Notes: generated by a model from the letters alone, not told the origin. 64,000 bases of DNA from Aliiroseovarius crassostreae (GCF_001307765.1 NZ_LKBA01000019.1:496001-560000), one strand, 5' to 3'; shown: positions 27,479-37,283, counted from the stretch's first letter. Program-made: numbers and translations.

Positions 27479-28918
27479 TCAGGCGGTTTCCTCTTCGCTT
27501 TCTCCGGCAATATATGCCACGCGTGCGCCTGCCTTGTTGCCGGTCACAACGCCAAGGGATTTCAGCTTTCGATGCAGGGCGCTGCGCTCCATCCCGACAA
27601 AATTCGCAGTTTTCGAGATATTGCCGCCAAAACGGTTGATCTGGGTCAGCAGATATTCCCGCTCAAACGCTTCCCGTGCTTCGCGCAGTGGCAGGGTTGC
27701 CAGGGCCGACGGAAGCGCACGCGGAAGGCCGCCATCCTCACCCGCAGCTTCAGCCGGGTCATTTCCAGGAAGCTCATGCGGTTGAATGGGGCCGGTGCCA
27801 TCGCCCAGAATCAACACGCGCTCGATCACGTTTTTAAGCTGGCGCACATTGCCCGGCCAGCTCATTGCCTGAAGCATTGCCTCGGCATCTTCGCTCAAAC
27901 TGCGAAGGGCCAGCCCCTGCTCGGCATTGATCGTTTCCAGAAAATGCGCGGCAAGCTCCGGGATGTCTTCGCGTCGATCGGCCAAAGCAGGCACGGAAAT
28001 CGGCACGACATTTAGCCGATGAAAGAGCTCTTCGCGGAAGTTTCCTTCATTAATTTCGTGCTGTAAGTCTTTGTTAGAGCTAGAAATGACGCGAATATCT
28101 ACGCTGACCTTATCATGTCCCCCGACCCGCTGAAAACGCTGATCCACCAGAACGCGAAGGATTTTGGACTGGGTGCCAAGCGGCATGTCGGCGACCTCAT
28201 CGAAATAGATCACCCCGCCATTGGCTTCATCCAGAAGGCCGGGTTCCACCCCGCGTTCCACTGTTTCGCGCCCGAACAACACCTCCTCCATCCGGTCGGC
28301 GTCAATCGCTGCGGAATTGACCACGACAAACGGTGCTGAAGAGCGGTCGGAATGGGTGTGAATATAGCGCGCTGCCAGCTCTTTCCCCGACCCGGCCGGG
28401 CCGGATAGCAGCACGCGGCCATTTGACTTTGTGACTTTATCAAGGTTACTTTTCAAAGCTTTGAGGGCCGAACTTGATCCAACCATCTCTTTTGTGGACC
28501 CGTCACGCCGTTTCAGTGCGGTGTTTTCGCGTCGCAGGTTGCTGGCCTCCATCGCACGGGAAATCACCACCATCAGCTGGTCAATGTTGAACGGCTTTTC
28601 GATGAAGTCATAAGCGCCTTGTTTGATCGCCGCGACGGCGATCTCGATATTGCCATGCCCGGAAATGATCACCACCGGCACTTCCGGGTGTTCGCGCTTG
28701 ACCATTTTCAGGATGTCGATCCCGTCCATGTCACTGTCTTTTAGCCAGATGTCGAGGATCATCAGCGCGGGAAGTTCGGATTTCACCTGCGCCACGGCCT
28801 CATCCGAGGTGCCGGCAATGCGGGTGGAAAACCCCTCATCTTCAAGAATATCCGAGATCAACTCGCGGATGTCCCGCTCGTCATCGACAATCAGAATATC
28901 GCCCCTGGTGTCACTCAT
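27479..28918 (-). CDS. ntrX: Nitrogen response regulator NtrX, without GAFTGA
   Basis: Response regulator of 479 residues: receiver domain with phospho-acceptor near Asp56 (ALMILDIWLKDSD), AAA+ domain with Walker A GPAGSGKELAARYIH and Walker B GVIYFDEVADMP, and a Fis-type helix-turn-helix (SKTANFVGMERSALHRKL). The place where sigma-54 activators carry GAFTGA reads GRETVERGVEPGLLDEA, so the contact loop is absent and it probably does not activate sigma-54 polymerase in the classical way. AAAGAGGATAAG precedes the ATG. Partner kinase gene ntrY ends 15 bases upstream. Confidence 0.95.
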   Translation of the reverse strand: MSDTRGDILIVDDERDIRELISDILEDEGFSTRIAGTSDEAVAQVKSELPALMILDIWLKDSDMDGIDILKMVKREHPEVPVVIISGHGNIEIAVAAIKQGAYDFIEKPFNIDQLMVVISRAMEASNLRRENTALKRRDGSTKEMVGSSSALKALKSNLDKVTKSNGRVLLSGPAGSGKELAARYIHTHSDRSSAPFVVVNSAAIDADRMEEVLFGRETVERGVEPGLLDEANGGVIYFDEVADMPLGTQSKILRVLVDQRFQRVGGHDKVSVDIRVISSSNKDLQHEINEGNFREELFHRLNVVPISVPALADRREDIPELAAHFLETINAEQGLALRSLSEDAEAMLQAMSWPGNVRQLKNVIERVLILGDGTGPIQPHELPGNDPAEAAGEDGGLPRALPSALATLPLREAREAFEREYLLTQINRFGGNISKTANFVGMERSALHRKLKSLGVVTGNKAGARVAYIAGESEEETA

Positions 28919-28932
28919 CTTATCCTCTTTCC

Positions 28933-31179
28933 TTAACTCACTGCAGTCGCCGGGATTTCATCCACTGGCAACCAAATTACAGCCATGGCCCCGGGGCGCA
29001 GCTGCCCAGTGCCAGATTGATGTCCAAAGACGGGGGCATCTTCTAGATCGAGCGTCCCGCCATGTTCTTCGATAATTTTCTTGACGATTGGCAATCCCAA
29101 CCCGGTCCCTTTGTCGCGTGTCGTGACATAGGGTTCAAAAAGCTTAGCACGGTCTTCGGGCAGGCCAATCCCATTGTCGGCAATGGTGATCCGCACCCCG
29201 TCCTCTTCTTTTTGCATCGCAATCCGGACCTGAGGATCATACCCTTGAGGAGCGCCACGTTCCTGAAGGCTTTCAATGGCTTCACCGGCATTTTTGATAA
29301 GGTTTGTCAGGGCCTGACCAATCATGGTCGGGTCAATATCCACGCAAAGCTCTTCTTCTGGCAGGTCTGCGTGAATCGTGATGCCCTCTTGGCCTGTCTG
29401 CTGCAAAAGCACCGCATCCCGGGTCAAAGCCACAAGATCTGTGCGTCTACGCTCAGGTTCCGGCATCCTGGCAAACTTTGAAAATTCATCAACAATGCGC
29501 CGCAAATCATTGGTTTGGCGAACAATCACATCCGTGTATTGTTCAAGGGCGTCGACATCCACCCCGTCAACACGAGAGAATTTCCGCTTGATCCGCTCCG
29601 CCGACAATTGAATTGGGGTGAGCGGGTTCTTGATCTCATGTGCAATCCTTCGGGCGACATCGCCCCAGGCGGCCATACGTTGCGCAGATACCAGATCGGT
29701 GACGTCATCAAAGGCAATCACATAGCCTTCCAGCTCACGATCATGATTGCGCCGCTGGGCAATGCGCACCAGCAAGCTTTCCTGCTTGCCGCTGCGGGTC
29801 AGGCGCACTTCTTTCTGAACGCTTTCGCGATTGCTGCTGCGCAATTCATCAAACATGGGCTGAAACTCCGGTACAACCAGTTCCAACTGATGTTCATGTC
29901 CGCTTTCATCCTGCACATCCAGCAGCCGTTCGGCGGCGCGGTTGACAAAGGTGACCGACCCATCGGCCGCAAGCCCCATAACCCCGCCAGTGATGGAACT
30001 CAGCACACTGTCAAACAAACGCCGACGCTCATCAATTTGCTGCGTGTTATCCAGAAGCCGCTGACGCTGCCCCTTCAATTGCCGGGTCATCTGGTTGAAA
30101 AACCGCGCGAGCATGGCGATTTCGTCATCCCCGCGCTCTTCCAGCACCTGAACATCCAGATCCCCGGCCCCAACCCGTTTTGCAGCCCCCGCAAGCCGCC
30201 CGACCGGTCGCGCCAGCCGTTCGGCAAACCACATTCCCATCCAGACTGCGGCGAGGATCAGGATCAGCGCAAAGCCAAGATAAATAAGACCAAATTGGAA
30301 CAGGGTTTTCCCGCGCTGGCTTTCCAGTTGGGTGTAAAGTCTGGCCGCTTCCTGTGTTTCATCGACCAGGTCCAGGATCTCTCCGTTCACCTCGCGCGTC
30401 AGGTAAAGAAAATGGTCGGAGAAGCCCGGCAGCAGAAGCAAAACGCGAAATTCATTCTGGCTCCAGTCTTCGATCACCACCGGTTGCCCTGCCATCGCCT
30501 GTTTGAAATCTTCCTCTTCGGGGCGGTCATAGTTGAACAGGTAGGATTGATTGCCGCGCACCCGAATATCGCCATCGGAATTCAGCACAAAGGCTTCGCT
30601 CAGCCCGCGCTGGATCCGCTCTTGCGCCGTTGTCAGAAGCTGGCCGAGTTCACCCTCGGTCAAAAGGGTTTGTCTTTGTCTCTGGGTCACAAGGAAATTG
30701 CTGATCGCACGCGCATCCTGAACAAGCCCCTCGCGGCTTTCCCCCTTATAGGCTTCAGCCGCGGCGCGGGAATTCCCCACCACAAGGCGCACACGTTCTG
30801 AAAACCAGCCCTCAAGCCCCAAATTCAACGTGAGCATGGCAAAGATCGCCACCAGCACCGTCGGGCTCAGCGCGATAACGGCAAAAACCGCGGTCAGACG
30901 CAGGTGCAACCGTGACCCGGCATTTTCCATCCGGCGCGCACCAACCATTCGAACGATACCTGCCAGAACAAGTCCGGCCACGACGATCACGTAAAGAAGG
31001 TCGGCCATCAGGATGAGACGCAACGCGGAGCTTTCCCCGCCCTGACCAAAAGGCCCAAGCACAAGGAAAGTGCCCACCGCCAGAAGTGGTCCCATCATGA
31101 TCAGGCCAAGGGCCGATATCGTGCGCAAGCGGCGCCAGTTCCGCGCCGCGATATACCGCTCAAGGCTGGTTTTGCGCAT
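28933..31179 (-). CDS. ntrY: Nitrogen sensor histidine kinase NtrY
   Basis: Membrane sensor kinase of about 748 residues. Four membrane segments flank an extracytoplasmic domain, followed by HAMP (LARPVGRLAGAAKRVGAGDL), PAS, HisKA with the phospho-histidine in IAHEIKNPLTPIQLSAERI, and an ATPase domain with ADNGIGLPEDRAKLF and GTGLGLPIVKKI. It phosphorylates NtrX and is linked to nitrogen, redox and envelope responses in alphaproteobacteria. The ATG at 31179 is used; a TTG at 31194 would add five residues, and neither has a strong ribosome-binding site. A 169-base gap to ntrC leaves room for a promoter. Confidence 0.95.
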   Translation of the reverse strand: MRKTSLERYIAARNWRRLRTISALGLIMMGPLLAVGTFLVLGPFGQGGESSALRLILMADLLYVIVVAGLVLAGIVRMVGARRMENAGSRLHLRLTAVFAVIALSPTVLVAIFAMLTLNLGLEGWFSERVRLVVGNSRAAAEAYKGESREGLVQDARAISNFLVTQRQRQTLLTEGELGQLLTTAQERIQRGLSEAFVLNSDGDIRVRGNQSYLFNYDRPEEEDFKQAMAGQPVVIEDWSQNEFRVLLLLPGFSDHFLYLTREVNGEILDLVDETQEAARLYTQLESQRGKTLFQFGLIYLGFALILILAAVWMGMWFAERLARPVGRLAGAAKRVGAGDLDVQVLEERGDDEIAMLARFFNQMTRQLKGQRQRLLDNTQQIDERRRLFDSVLSSITGGVMGLAADGSVTFVNRAAERLLDVQDESGHEHQLELVVPEFQPMFDELRSSNRESVQKEVRLTRSGKQESLLVRIAQRRNHDRELEGYVIAFDDVTDLVSAQRMAAWGDVARRIAHEIKNPLTPIQLSAERIKRKFSRVDGVDVDALEQYTDVIVRQTNDLRRIVDEFSKFARMPEPERRRTDLVALTRDAVLLQQTGQEGITIHADLPEEELCVDIDPTMIGQALTNLIKNAGEAIESLQERGAPQGYDPQVRIAMQKEEDGVRITIADNGIGLPEDRAKLFEPYVTTRDKGTGLGLPIVKKIIEEHGGTLDLEDAPVFGHQSGTGQLRPGAMAVIWLPVDEIPATAVS

Positions 31180-31348
31180 CTTGCGCTCTGCCAACGTATT
31201 TGCCCCCCAAAACCTGCAGGCTGCTCGTTACTGCCACTTTTGTGACACCGAGTTCAGCACCACGTCTGCGCCGGTTTGTCCGACCACTTCACGTCTCCCG
31301 CCCCGGATCGCAGCGACCCAGTGCCAATTTGCAACGCTTGTTGCTCTT

Positions 31349-32725
31349 TTACATCAACTTTCGACGGCGTGTCACCTCTATTCCGAGGTCGGTGATCTTT
31401 TTGCGCAAGGTATTGCGGTTGATGCCAAGAAGATCGGCACATTTGGCCTGATTGCCGCTGGTGGCATCCAGCGCAATTTCCAGCAGGGGAAGCTCGATTT
31501 CACGTAAAATACGTTGATAAAGGCCGGGTGGCGGCAATGTCCCGCCGTGAAGATCGAAGTAATGCTTGAGGTGCCTAGCGACAGAGGCGGAAAGCCGCTC
31601 ATCGGGGGCCTGACTGGGAGAGCGCACGGCCAGATCCCCGGACAGGGCATTCGTTATTTCGGTCAGAGAAATGTCTTCCTCGCCCCCGGTGACCAGCAGG
31701 CGGGTCATCAGGTTTTCCAACTGGCGCAAGTTTCCGGGCCAGGGATGCGCTCGCAACGCCTCCAGAGCGTCGTTCGACAGCCGCCGCTCCAAAATCCCAT
31801 CCTGCGCGGTGCGCTGAATGAAATGCGCCGCAAGGGCGGGGATATCTTCCAGCCGTTCACGCAGGGCCGGAACGGATATCACGACACCTGCCAGACGGTA
31901 ATAAAGATCTTCGCGAAACGCGCCTTGCCGAATGCGTTCTGATAGATTTCCCTGAGAGATGGCAATGACCCGGGGGCCTCCATTTCCACTTGCGCCAAGC
32001 CCATCCAGAAAGCGCGACAGGCGCGCCTGAGCCTCGCCATCCAGATCCCCGATCCCGTCAAAAAGAATGGTGCCGCCGCCAACCCGGCGGGTCAGATCCG
32101 ACAAGGCATCCGCTGGCCGCAGATCATCCGGGGTTGCCACCACAAATGGGGCCTCACTGCGGGCTGAGAAATCATGTATGGCCTGGGCAATCAACGACTT
32201 TCCGGTGCCGCTTTCCCCGGTAATCAATACAGGAAGATCAATATTCAGCACCCGCGCCACGAGGCGATAGAGGTCCTGCATTGCCGGGCTGCGCCCCACA
32301 AGCGGCAGGTCTGACCTGGTGGTGGAGGTCCCCTGAACCGGGCTTGCAGGCGCACGCAGGCGTTTTCGCTCCAACGCCTGCCCGACACGTTTCATCAGGT
32401 CCGGCAGGTCAAAGGGTTTGGGCAGATAATCAAATGCCTCTGCCTCGGCCGCCTGAATGGCCGTCATGATCGTGTTCTGGGCGGAAATCACGATCACCGG
32501 AAGGTCGGGGCGCATTTCAGAGATCTTAGGCAGGTTTTCCAACCCGTTCCCGTCAGGCATGATCACGTCGGAGATCACAACGTCCCCGCGCCCCTCTTCG
32601 ACCCATCGCAGCAGCGTCATCATTGAACCGGTGGCATGCACCCGACAGCCTGCGCGGGTCAGCGCCTGGGTCAGCACAGTTCGGATCGTGCGGTCGTCAT
32701 CGGCAATCAGAACGGTTCCGTCCAT
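31349..32725 (-). CDS. ntrC: Nitrogen regulator NtrC, Rhodobacter type without GAFTGA
   Basis: Response regulator of 458 residues: receiver with Asp53 ([14 protein letters not shown]), AAA+ domain with Walker [18 protein letters not shown], and a C-terminal Fis helix-turn-helix ([20 protein letters not shown]). The loop between Walker A and Walker B is shortened and reads [16 protein letters not shown], with no trace of GAFTGA. In Rhodobacter capsulatus an NtrC lacking this motif activates sigma-70 polymerase, and this protein is of that type. AAGGAGC lies seven bases before the ATG. It is 12 bases downstream of ntrB. Confidence 0.96.
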   Translation of the reverse strand: MDGTVLIADDDRTIRTVLTQALTRAGCRVHATGSMMTLLRWVEEGRGDVVISDVIMPDGNGLENLPKISEMRPDLPVIVISAQNTIMTAIQAAEAEAFDYLPKPFDLPDLMKRVGQALERKRLRAPASPVQGTSTTRSDLPLVGRSPAMQDLYRLVARVLNIDLPVLITGESGTGKSLIAQAIHDFSARSEAPFVVATPDDLRPADALSDLTRRVGGGTILFDGIGDLDGEAQARLSRFLDGLGASGNGGPRVIAISQGNLSERIRQGAFREDLYYRLAGVVISVPALRERLEDIPALAAHFIQRTAQDGILERRLSNDALEALRAHPWPGNLRQLENLMTRLLVTGGEEDISLTEITNALSGDLAVRSPSQAPDERLSASVARHLKHYFDLHGGTLPPPGLYQRILREIELPLLEIALDATSGNQAKCADLLGINRNTLRKKITDLGIEVTRRRKLM

Positions 32726-32737
32726 TGTCTCAGCTCC

Positions 32738-33790
32738 TTATTTCCTGGCCCGCCCGGGATCGGGCACCACCGGCAGCGACACCCGAAACACGGTTCGGCC
32801 CGGTTGACTGTTGACGGTGATCAGCCCGCCGTGATCGGTGAGGATCTTTGATACCAGCGCCAGCCCGAGGCCGGTGCCATTTTCCCGGCCAGACACAAAA
32901 GGATCGAACACATGATCGGCAATGTCCGGGGGCAGGCCCGGACCGTCATCAATCACCTCGACCTGAAGCGGAAGGGGCTCTCGGGTGCCATCCGGACCGC
33001 GCCGATGCAACCCGGCGTCGTAAAAGCTGCGCAACGTGATGGACCCGGCACTGCCTGCGGCCTCAGATGCATTCTTGATCAGGTTCAGAAAAACCTGCAT
33101 CAGCTGGTCTTCATCCACAAAGGTCAGGGGCAGTGAGGGATCATACAGTTCATTGATGCTGCACCCATCGGCAAATCCCACCCGAGCCGTGGTCCGGGCG
33201 CGATCCAGCAGGTCGTGGATATTGACCGGGTGTTTTACCGGCGGGCGCAAATCGCCAAACTGTTCAACCTGATCCAGCAGCGCCACGATGCGGCGGCTTT
33301 CGGCAACAATCAGATCCGTCAGCTCCTGATCTTCCGGGCTGAGCCCCATGGACAGAAGCTGTGCCGCCCCGGTGATGCCGGCAAGCGGGTTCTTGATCTC
33401 ATGGGCGAGCATTTCCGCCATGCCAATCGCCTGACGCGCGGCCTTGCTGCCCTTTTCTTGCCCCAACTGTTCCGGCTGTCGCGGATGCAACAGCAGCAAC
33501 GCCCCTTCCCCGATTGGTGAGATCTGGATGTTCACCTCGCCGGGCGGGGCATTATGCGGCGTGAACTTGACCGCATCTGCATACATCGTTCCCTGCGATG
33601 CGCGCACCCTCTCGATGGCGTCCCCAAGTTCGGGTCCAAGTTGCAGCACCTCGATCATCCCACGTCCAAGCAGGGCCCGCTCAGATTGATTGAGCAGGGC
33701 TTCGCCTGCGGCATTGACCTGCTCAACCTGCCCATCCTTTGACAGGATCAGCGCGGGAATGGGCAATGCGGACCACAGAAGATCGCTCAT
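32738..33790 (-). CDS. ntrB: Nitrogen sensor histidine kinase NtrB
   Basis: Soluble sensor kinase of 350 residues that phosphorylates NtrC when nitrogen is short and is controlled by PII proteins. It has an N-terminal PAS domain (residues 1-100), then HisKA with His130 in MLAHEIKNPLAGITGAAQLL and an ATPase domain (NLIKNASEAAGSAG, DGPGLPPDIADHVFDPF, GTGLGLALVSKIL). Its start overlaps the dusB stop by four bases, the ancient nifR3-ntrB coupling seen in many alphaproteobacteria. Confidence 0.96.
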   Translation of the reverse strand: MSDLLWSALPIPALILSKDGQVEQVNAAGEALLNQSERALLGRGMIEVLQLGPELGDAIERVRASQGTMYADAVKFTPHNAPPGEVNIQISPIGEGALLLLHPRQPEQLGQEKGSKAARQAIGMAEMLAHEIKNPLAGITGAAQLLSMGLSPEDQELTDLIVAESRRIVALLDQVEQFGDLRPPVKHPVNIHDLLDRARTTARVGFADGCSINELYDPSLPLTFVDEDQLMQVFLNLIKNASEAAGSAGSITLRSFYDAGLHRRGPDGTREPLPLQVEVIDDGPGLPPDIADHVFDPFVSGRENGTGLGLALVSKILTDHGGLITVNSQPGRTVFRVSLPVVPDPGRARK

Positions 33791-34764
33791 GCGGGCACCT
33801 CTTGCAGCAAAGCGTCCGAAAGCAACCCGGTCACTTCGGCCGGATCACGTGACGACAGGATCCGGCGGCGCAGGTCCGCGGGTGTGCGGGCCACATCCAT
33901 ATACCAGCCAAGATGCTTACGGATCACCCGCGCGCCCAGTTCCTCGCCATAAAAGTCAAGGCTGGCACGATGATGATCCTGAACCATGTGGACCAGATCT
34001 TCGCCTTGCGGAATCACCGGGGCAGGCGCGCCAAACAGATCATGGGCCACCTGTTGCAGGAGCCAGGGCTTCCCCCCTGCCCCGCGCCCGATCATCACAC
34101 CATCCGCACCAGATTTTTCAAGCGCCTCGCGTGCGGTTTTGCTGTCCATGATATCCCCATTGGCAATCACCGGTATCGATACCGCCTCCTTGACCCGCCT
34201 GATCGCCGACCAATCGGCACGACCTTTGTAAAACTGGCATCGGGTCCGGCCGTGGATGGTGATCATCTGGATGCCAGCCGCTTCGGCGCGTCCAGCAAGC
34301 TCCGGCGCATTCAGCATCATGTCATCCCACCCCAGACGTGTCTTGAGCGTGACCGGGATCTGCACCGCGCCGACAATGGCCTCGATCAAGCGCAGCGCAT
34401 GATCGAGATCGCGCAAAAGCGCAGAGCCGGACATTCCGCCGACCACCTTTCGGGCTGGACACCCCATATTGATGTCGATGATCCGGGCACCATTGGCCTC
34501 AACCATCCGTGCCGCTTCACCGGCCCAGTATACATCCCGGGCGGCCAGTTGCACCGCAGTGTCAGAGAGGCCAAACCCCAGCTCCGCCCGTTCCCGCACC
34601 CCCGGTTTGGCCTGCACCATTTCCTGACTGGCGACCATTTCGGACACAACCAGACCGGCCCCAAATCCGCCAACAAGCTGGCGAAACGGCAAGTCGGTGA
34701 TTCCCGCCATTGGCGCCAGAATAACCGGCGACGGCAGCGTGATATGTCCGATAGAGAGAGGCAT
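33787..34764 (-). CDS. dusB: tRNA-dihydrouridine synthase DusB (NifR3)
   Basis: FMN enzyme of 325 residues reducing uridine to dihydrouridine in tRNA. Motifs: ILAPMAGITDLPFRQLV for FMN binding, the catalytic cysteine in MGCPARKVVGGMSGSALL, and IHGRTRCQFYKGRADW. It is the first gene of the leftward nitrogen-regulation run. The start at 34764 has AAGGA six bases upstream and gives the conserved MPLSIGHITL beginning; other starts upstream (ATG 34794, TTG 34818) are less convincing. Confidence 0.95.
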   Translation of the reverse strand: MPLSIGHITLPSPVILAPMAGITDLPFRQLVGGFGAGLVVSEMVASQEMVQAKPGVRERAELGFGLSDTAVQLAARDVYWAGEAARMVEANGARIIDINMGCPARKVVGGMSGSALLRDLDHALRLIEAIVGAVQIPVTLKTRLGWDDMMLNAPELAGRAEAAGIQMITIHGRTRCQFYKGRADWSAIRRVKEAVSIPVIANGDIMDSKTAREALEKSGADGVMIGRGAGGKPWLLQQVAHDLFGAPAPVIPQGEDLVHMVQDHHRASLDFYGEELGARVIRKHLGWYMDVARTPADLRRRILSSRDPAEVTGLLSDALLQEVPA

Positions 34765-34877
34765 GCCTAATCCTTGAGCAATTGCGAAAATCATGCGCGG
34801 GTCCCTGCAACCAAACAAGAATTTGCCTGCGGGGATCGGCCCTCATTTATGAATTGCACATTTTTTAGGCGGTTTCC

Positions 34878-35018
34878 ATGGCGCTCTATCGGCTTGTGAT
34901 CTCTTTCGTGGCAGGTTCGCAAAACGCGCGTGATGTGGCGGCAAAGGTTGCGCCCGGCGTTCGTGTTGAAATCTTCGATACAGTTTTTCGCAGAAACATC
35001 TTAAACAGGGCGTCATGA
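34878..35018 (+). CDS. Possible 46-residue leader ORF coupled to ispD
   Basis: An open frame of 46 codons starting [20 protein letters not shown]. It has AGGCGG five bases before its ATG, and its stop overlaps the ispD ATG as ATGA. The overlap and ribosome-binding site are what a translated, coupled small gene would show. The peptide has no recognised domain and is basic near its C-terminus ([10 protein letters not shown]). It could be a real small protein, a coupling device for ispD, or chance. Confidence 0.4.
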   Translation: MALYRLVISFVAGSQNARDVAAKVAPGVRVEIFDTVFRRNILNRAS

Positions 35019-35731
35019 CACACCAGACACACTCCATTCCCCCGAAAGTGGCCGTGGTCATTGTTGCCGCAGGCCGGGGCACGCGGGCGGGCGGCGGGCT
35101 GCCAAAACAATGGCGTCCTCTGGGCGACGGTTCCGTGGCGGAGGCCACCATCCGAAGGTTCTGCAACCATCCCCGTATCTCGATGATCGCGCTGGTTATT
35201 CACCCGGAAGATCGGAAACTCTGCGAAACCCTGATCTGGGATCGCCTTTCCAAAGGACCTGACCTTCCCGAGATGGCGGAAGTTTTCGGCGGGGCCAACC
35301 GCGATGAAACGGTGCGGCGTGGGTTGGAAGCTCTGACCAGCGCCAACCCGGATTATGTGCTGATCCATGACGTGGCCCGGCCGCTTGTGTCCGACAAGGT
35401 GATTGATGCAGTTCTCGATGCGCTTACCCTCAGCCCGGGGGCGGCCCCTGCCCTTCCTGTCACGGATGCGCTTTGGCGGGGAACGGATGGTAAGGTTTCC
35501 GGCACCCAGAACCGTGACGGGCTTTATCGCGCACAGACCCCGCAGGGGTTTCATTTCGACAAGATCCTGTCCGCACATCGCGCCCATCCGGGCGGGGCCG
35601 CCGATGATGTCGAAGTCGCGCGCCATGCAGGGCTTGACGTCACGATCGTGGCGGGCGAGGAGCAGAACCTGAAAATCACCACGCCCGAGGATTTCGCACG
35701 GGCCGAGTTATTGTTGCAAAACATCACGTAA
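35015..35731 (+). CDS. ispD: 2-C-methyl-D-erythritol 4-phosphate cytidylyltransferase
   Basis: Third enzyme of the non-mevalonate isoprenoid pathway, 238 residues. It attaches CMP to methylerythritol phosphate. The CTP-binding signature is [19 protein letters not shown]; the substrate side has [17 protein letters not shown]. It is followed 11 bases later by ispF as a separate gene; many alphaproteobacteria fuse the two, this one does not. Confidence 0.95.
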   Translation: MTHQTHSIPPKVAVVIVAAGRGTRAGGGLPKQWRPLGDGSVAEATIRRFCNHPRISMIALVIHPEDRKLCETLIWDRLSKGPDLPEMAEVFGGANRDETVRRGLEALTSANPDYVLIHDVARPLVSDKVIDAVLDALTLSPGAAPALPVTDALWRGTDGKVSGTQNRDGLYRAQTPQGFHFDKILSAHRAHPGGAADDVEVARHAGLDVTIVAGEEQNLKITTPEDFARAELLLQNIT

Positions 35732-35742
35732 GGGACAGCAAG

Positions 35743-36222
35743 ATGGATATTCGGGTGGGTCAGGGATATGACGTGCACGCCTTTGAAGAGGGTGATCATG
35801 TGATCCTGTGCGGTGTCGAAATTCCGCATGAGCGGAAGTTGAAAGGGCATAGCGATGCGGATGTGGGCATGCATGCGCTGACAGATGCGATTTACGGCGC
35901 CTTGGCGGATGGCGATATCGGCCAGCATTTCCCGCCCAGTGATCCGCAGTGGAAAGGTGCTGAAAGCGATATTTTCCTGCGCCATGCCGTCGGCCGGGCC
36001 CGTGATCGGGGGTATCGCATTTCGAATGTGGATGTGACCCTGATCTGCGAACGGCCGAAGATTGGCCCTCATGCCATCGCCATGCGGGCGGCCCTTGCCA
36101 CCATCATGGGGCTGGAACCGGACCAGGTTTCGGTCAAGGCCACCACATCGGAACGGCTCGGGTTTACTGGCCGGGAAGAGGGGATCGCCTCAATGGCCGT
36201 TGCCACGTTGATCAAGGATTGA
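35743..36222 (+). CDS. ispF: 2-C-methyl-D-erythritol 2,4-cyclodiphosphate synthase
   Basis: Trimeric enzyme of 159 residues that closes the cyclodiphosphate ring in the non-mevalonate pathway. The metal ligands are in [11 protein letters not shown] and [34 protein letters not shown] is typical. AAGGGACAGC precedes the ATG. It is followed after three bases by pgpA, so ispD-ispF-pgpA-cinA form one unit. Confidence 0.96.
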   Translation: MDIRVGQGYDVHAFEEGDHVILCGVEIPHERKLKGHSDADVGMHALTDAIYGALADGDIGQHFPPSDPQWKGAESDIFLRHAVGRARDRGYRISNVDVTLICERPKIGPHAIAMRAALATIMGLEPDQVSVKATTSERLGFTGREEGIASMAVATLIKD

Positions 36223-36225
36223 GCC

Positions 36226-36747
36226 ATGAACAAATCCACCGCCAAGCTGATTGCGACCTTCGGCTATTCTGGTCTTTTGAAACCCGCATCCGGCACCTGG
36301 GGCACCTTGGCGGCGCTGCCGGTAGGATGGCTTTTACACATGATCGGGGGGCCGATAGCCCTGACTGGCGCCACCATTCTGGCCTATCTCATCGGCCTCA
36401 AAGCGACAGAGATTTACACCATGGGGAGCGACAATCACGACCCGTCTGAAGTGGTGATCGACGAAGTGGTGGGGATGTGGATTGCACTTTTCCCGGTGTC
36501 TTTTGGGGCGCGGATCATGGGGGCTGATATCTTACAGCTTTATCCGGGCTGGATCGTGGCGTTCCTCGCGTTTCGGTTCTTTGACATCACCAAATTCGGG
36601 CCGATTGGAAAAGCGGATCGGCGCGGGGATGCACAAGGTGTCATGCTGGATGATGTCTATGCGGGTATTGCCGCTGCGATCACCGTGATTCTCGCGGCCT
36701 ATATCGCCCATATGGTGATCATTGGCCCAACCCCGATGAGGTTCTGA
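36226..36747 (+). CDS. pgpA: Phosphatidylglycerophosphatase A
   Basis: Inner-membrane phosphatase of 173 residues that makes phosphatidylglycerol from its phosphate. The PgpA motif region has ASGTWGTLAALPVGWLLHM near the N-terminus and VVIDEVVGMWIAL in the middle, between four hydrophobic segments. The stop overlaps the cinA start by one base (TGATG). Confidence 0.93.
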   Translation: MNKSTAKLIATFGYSGLLKPASGTWGTLAALPVGWLLHMIGGPIALTGATILAYLIGLKATEIYTMGSDNHDPSEVVIDEVVGMWIALFPVSFGARIMGADILQLYPGWIVAFLAFRFFDITKFGPIGKADRRGDAQGVMLDDVYAGIAAAITVILAAYIAHMVIIGPTPMRF

Positions 36748-37262
36748 TGCCCACTCCGACCACGCCCCTCACCGATGATCCCCTTGTCGCGGGCCTTCTG
36801 GACATGTGCCGCAGCAAAGGCGTGAAACTGGCAACGGCTGAAAGCTGCACCGGGGGCATGGTAGGCTGTTGGATCACGGAAATTCCCGGCAGTTCCGATG
36901 TTTTTGATCGTGGGTTCATCACCTATTCAAACGACGCGAAACAGGAAATGCTGGGGGTTCAGGCAAAGACCCTTGCCGCCCATGGGGCGGTCAGCGAAGA
37001 GGTCGCTGCGGAAATGGCTTTGGGCGCTTTGGCGCATTCGGTTGCGGATATCGCCGTCTCGATCACAGGTATTGCCGGCCCCGGTGGATCCGATCACAAA
37101 CCCGAGGGCCGGGTCTGTTTCGGGCTTGCAGCAGCCACCGGGGGGACAACTGCGGTGACAACGGAAACCGTGGAGTTTGGCGCCCGTGGGCGCGCGCAAG
37201 TGCGCCTCGCCGCGGCACGCCACGCACTGGAACTGATTGACGCTGCATTGAGCGCGCGCTGA
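36747..37262 (+). CDS. cinA: CinA-family nicotinamide-nucleotide amidase
   Basis: Protein of 171 residues equal to the C-terminal amidase domain of CinA (PncC). It deamidates nicotinamide mononucleotide to nicotinate mononucleotide in NAD recycling. The motif ATAESCTGGMVGCWITEIPG with the active-site serine and SITGIAGPGGSDHKPEGRV are clear. The N-terminal molybdopterin-binding-like domain of full CinA is absent, as in the stand-alone form. Last gene of the ispDF-pgpA unit; converges with aroB over a small hairpin at 37274-37292. Confidence 0.92.
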   Translation: MPTPTTPLTDDPLVAGLLDMCRSKGVKLATAESCTGGMVGCWITEIPGSSDVFDRGFITYSNDAKQEMLGVQAKTLAAHGAVSEEVAAEMALGALAHSVADIAVSITGIAGPGGSDHKPEGRVCFGLAAATGGTTAVTTETVEFGARGRAQVRLAAARHALELIDAALSAR

Positions 37263-37283
37263 GAGAGCGAGACCGGAGCGGGA

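Noticed and set aside
29515-30801. A 428-codon open frame opposite ntrY
   Set aside because: Antisense shadow of a well-supported kinase gene; no ribosome-binding site or family match.
31195-31348. A sigma-54 promoter (TGGCAC...TGC) before ntrY
   Set aside because: The spacing between the two elements does not fit the -24/-12 consensus.
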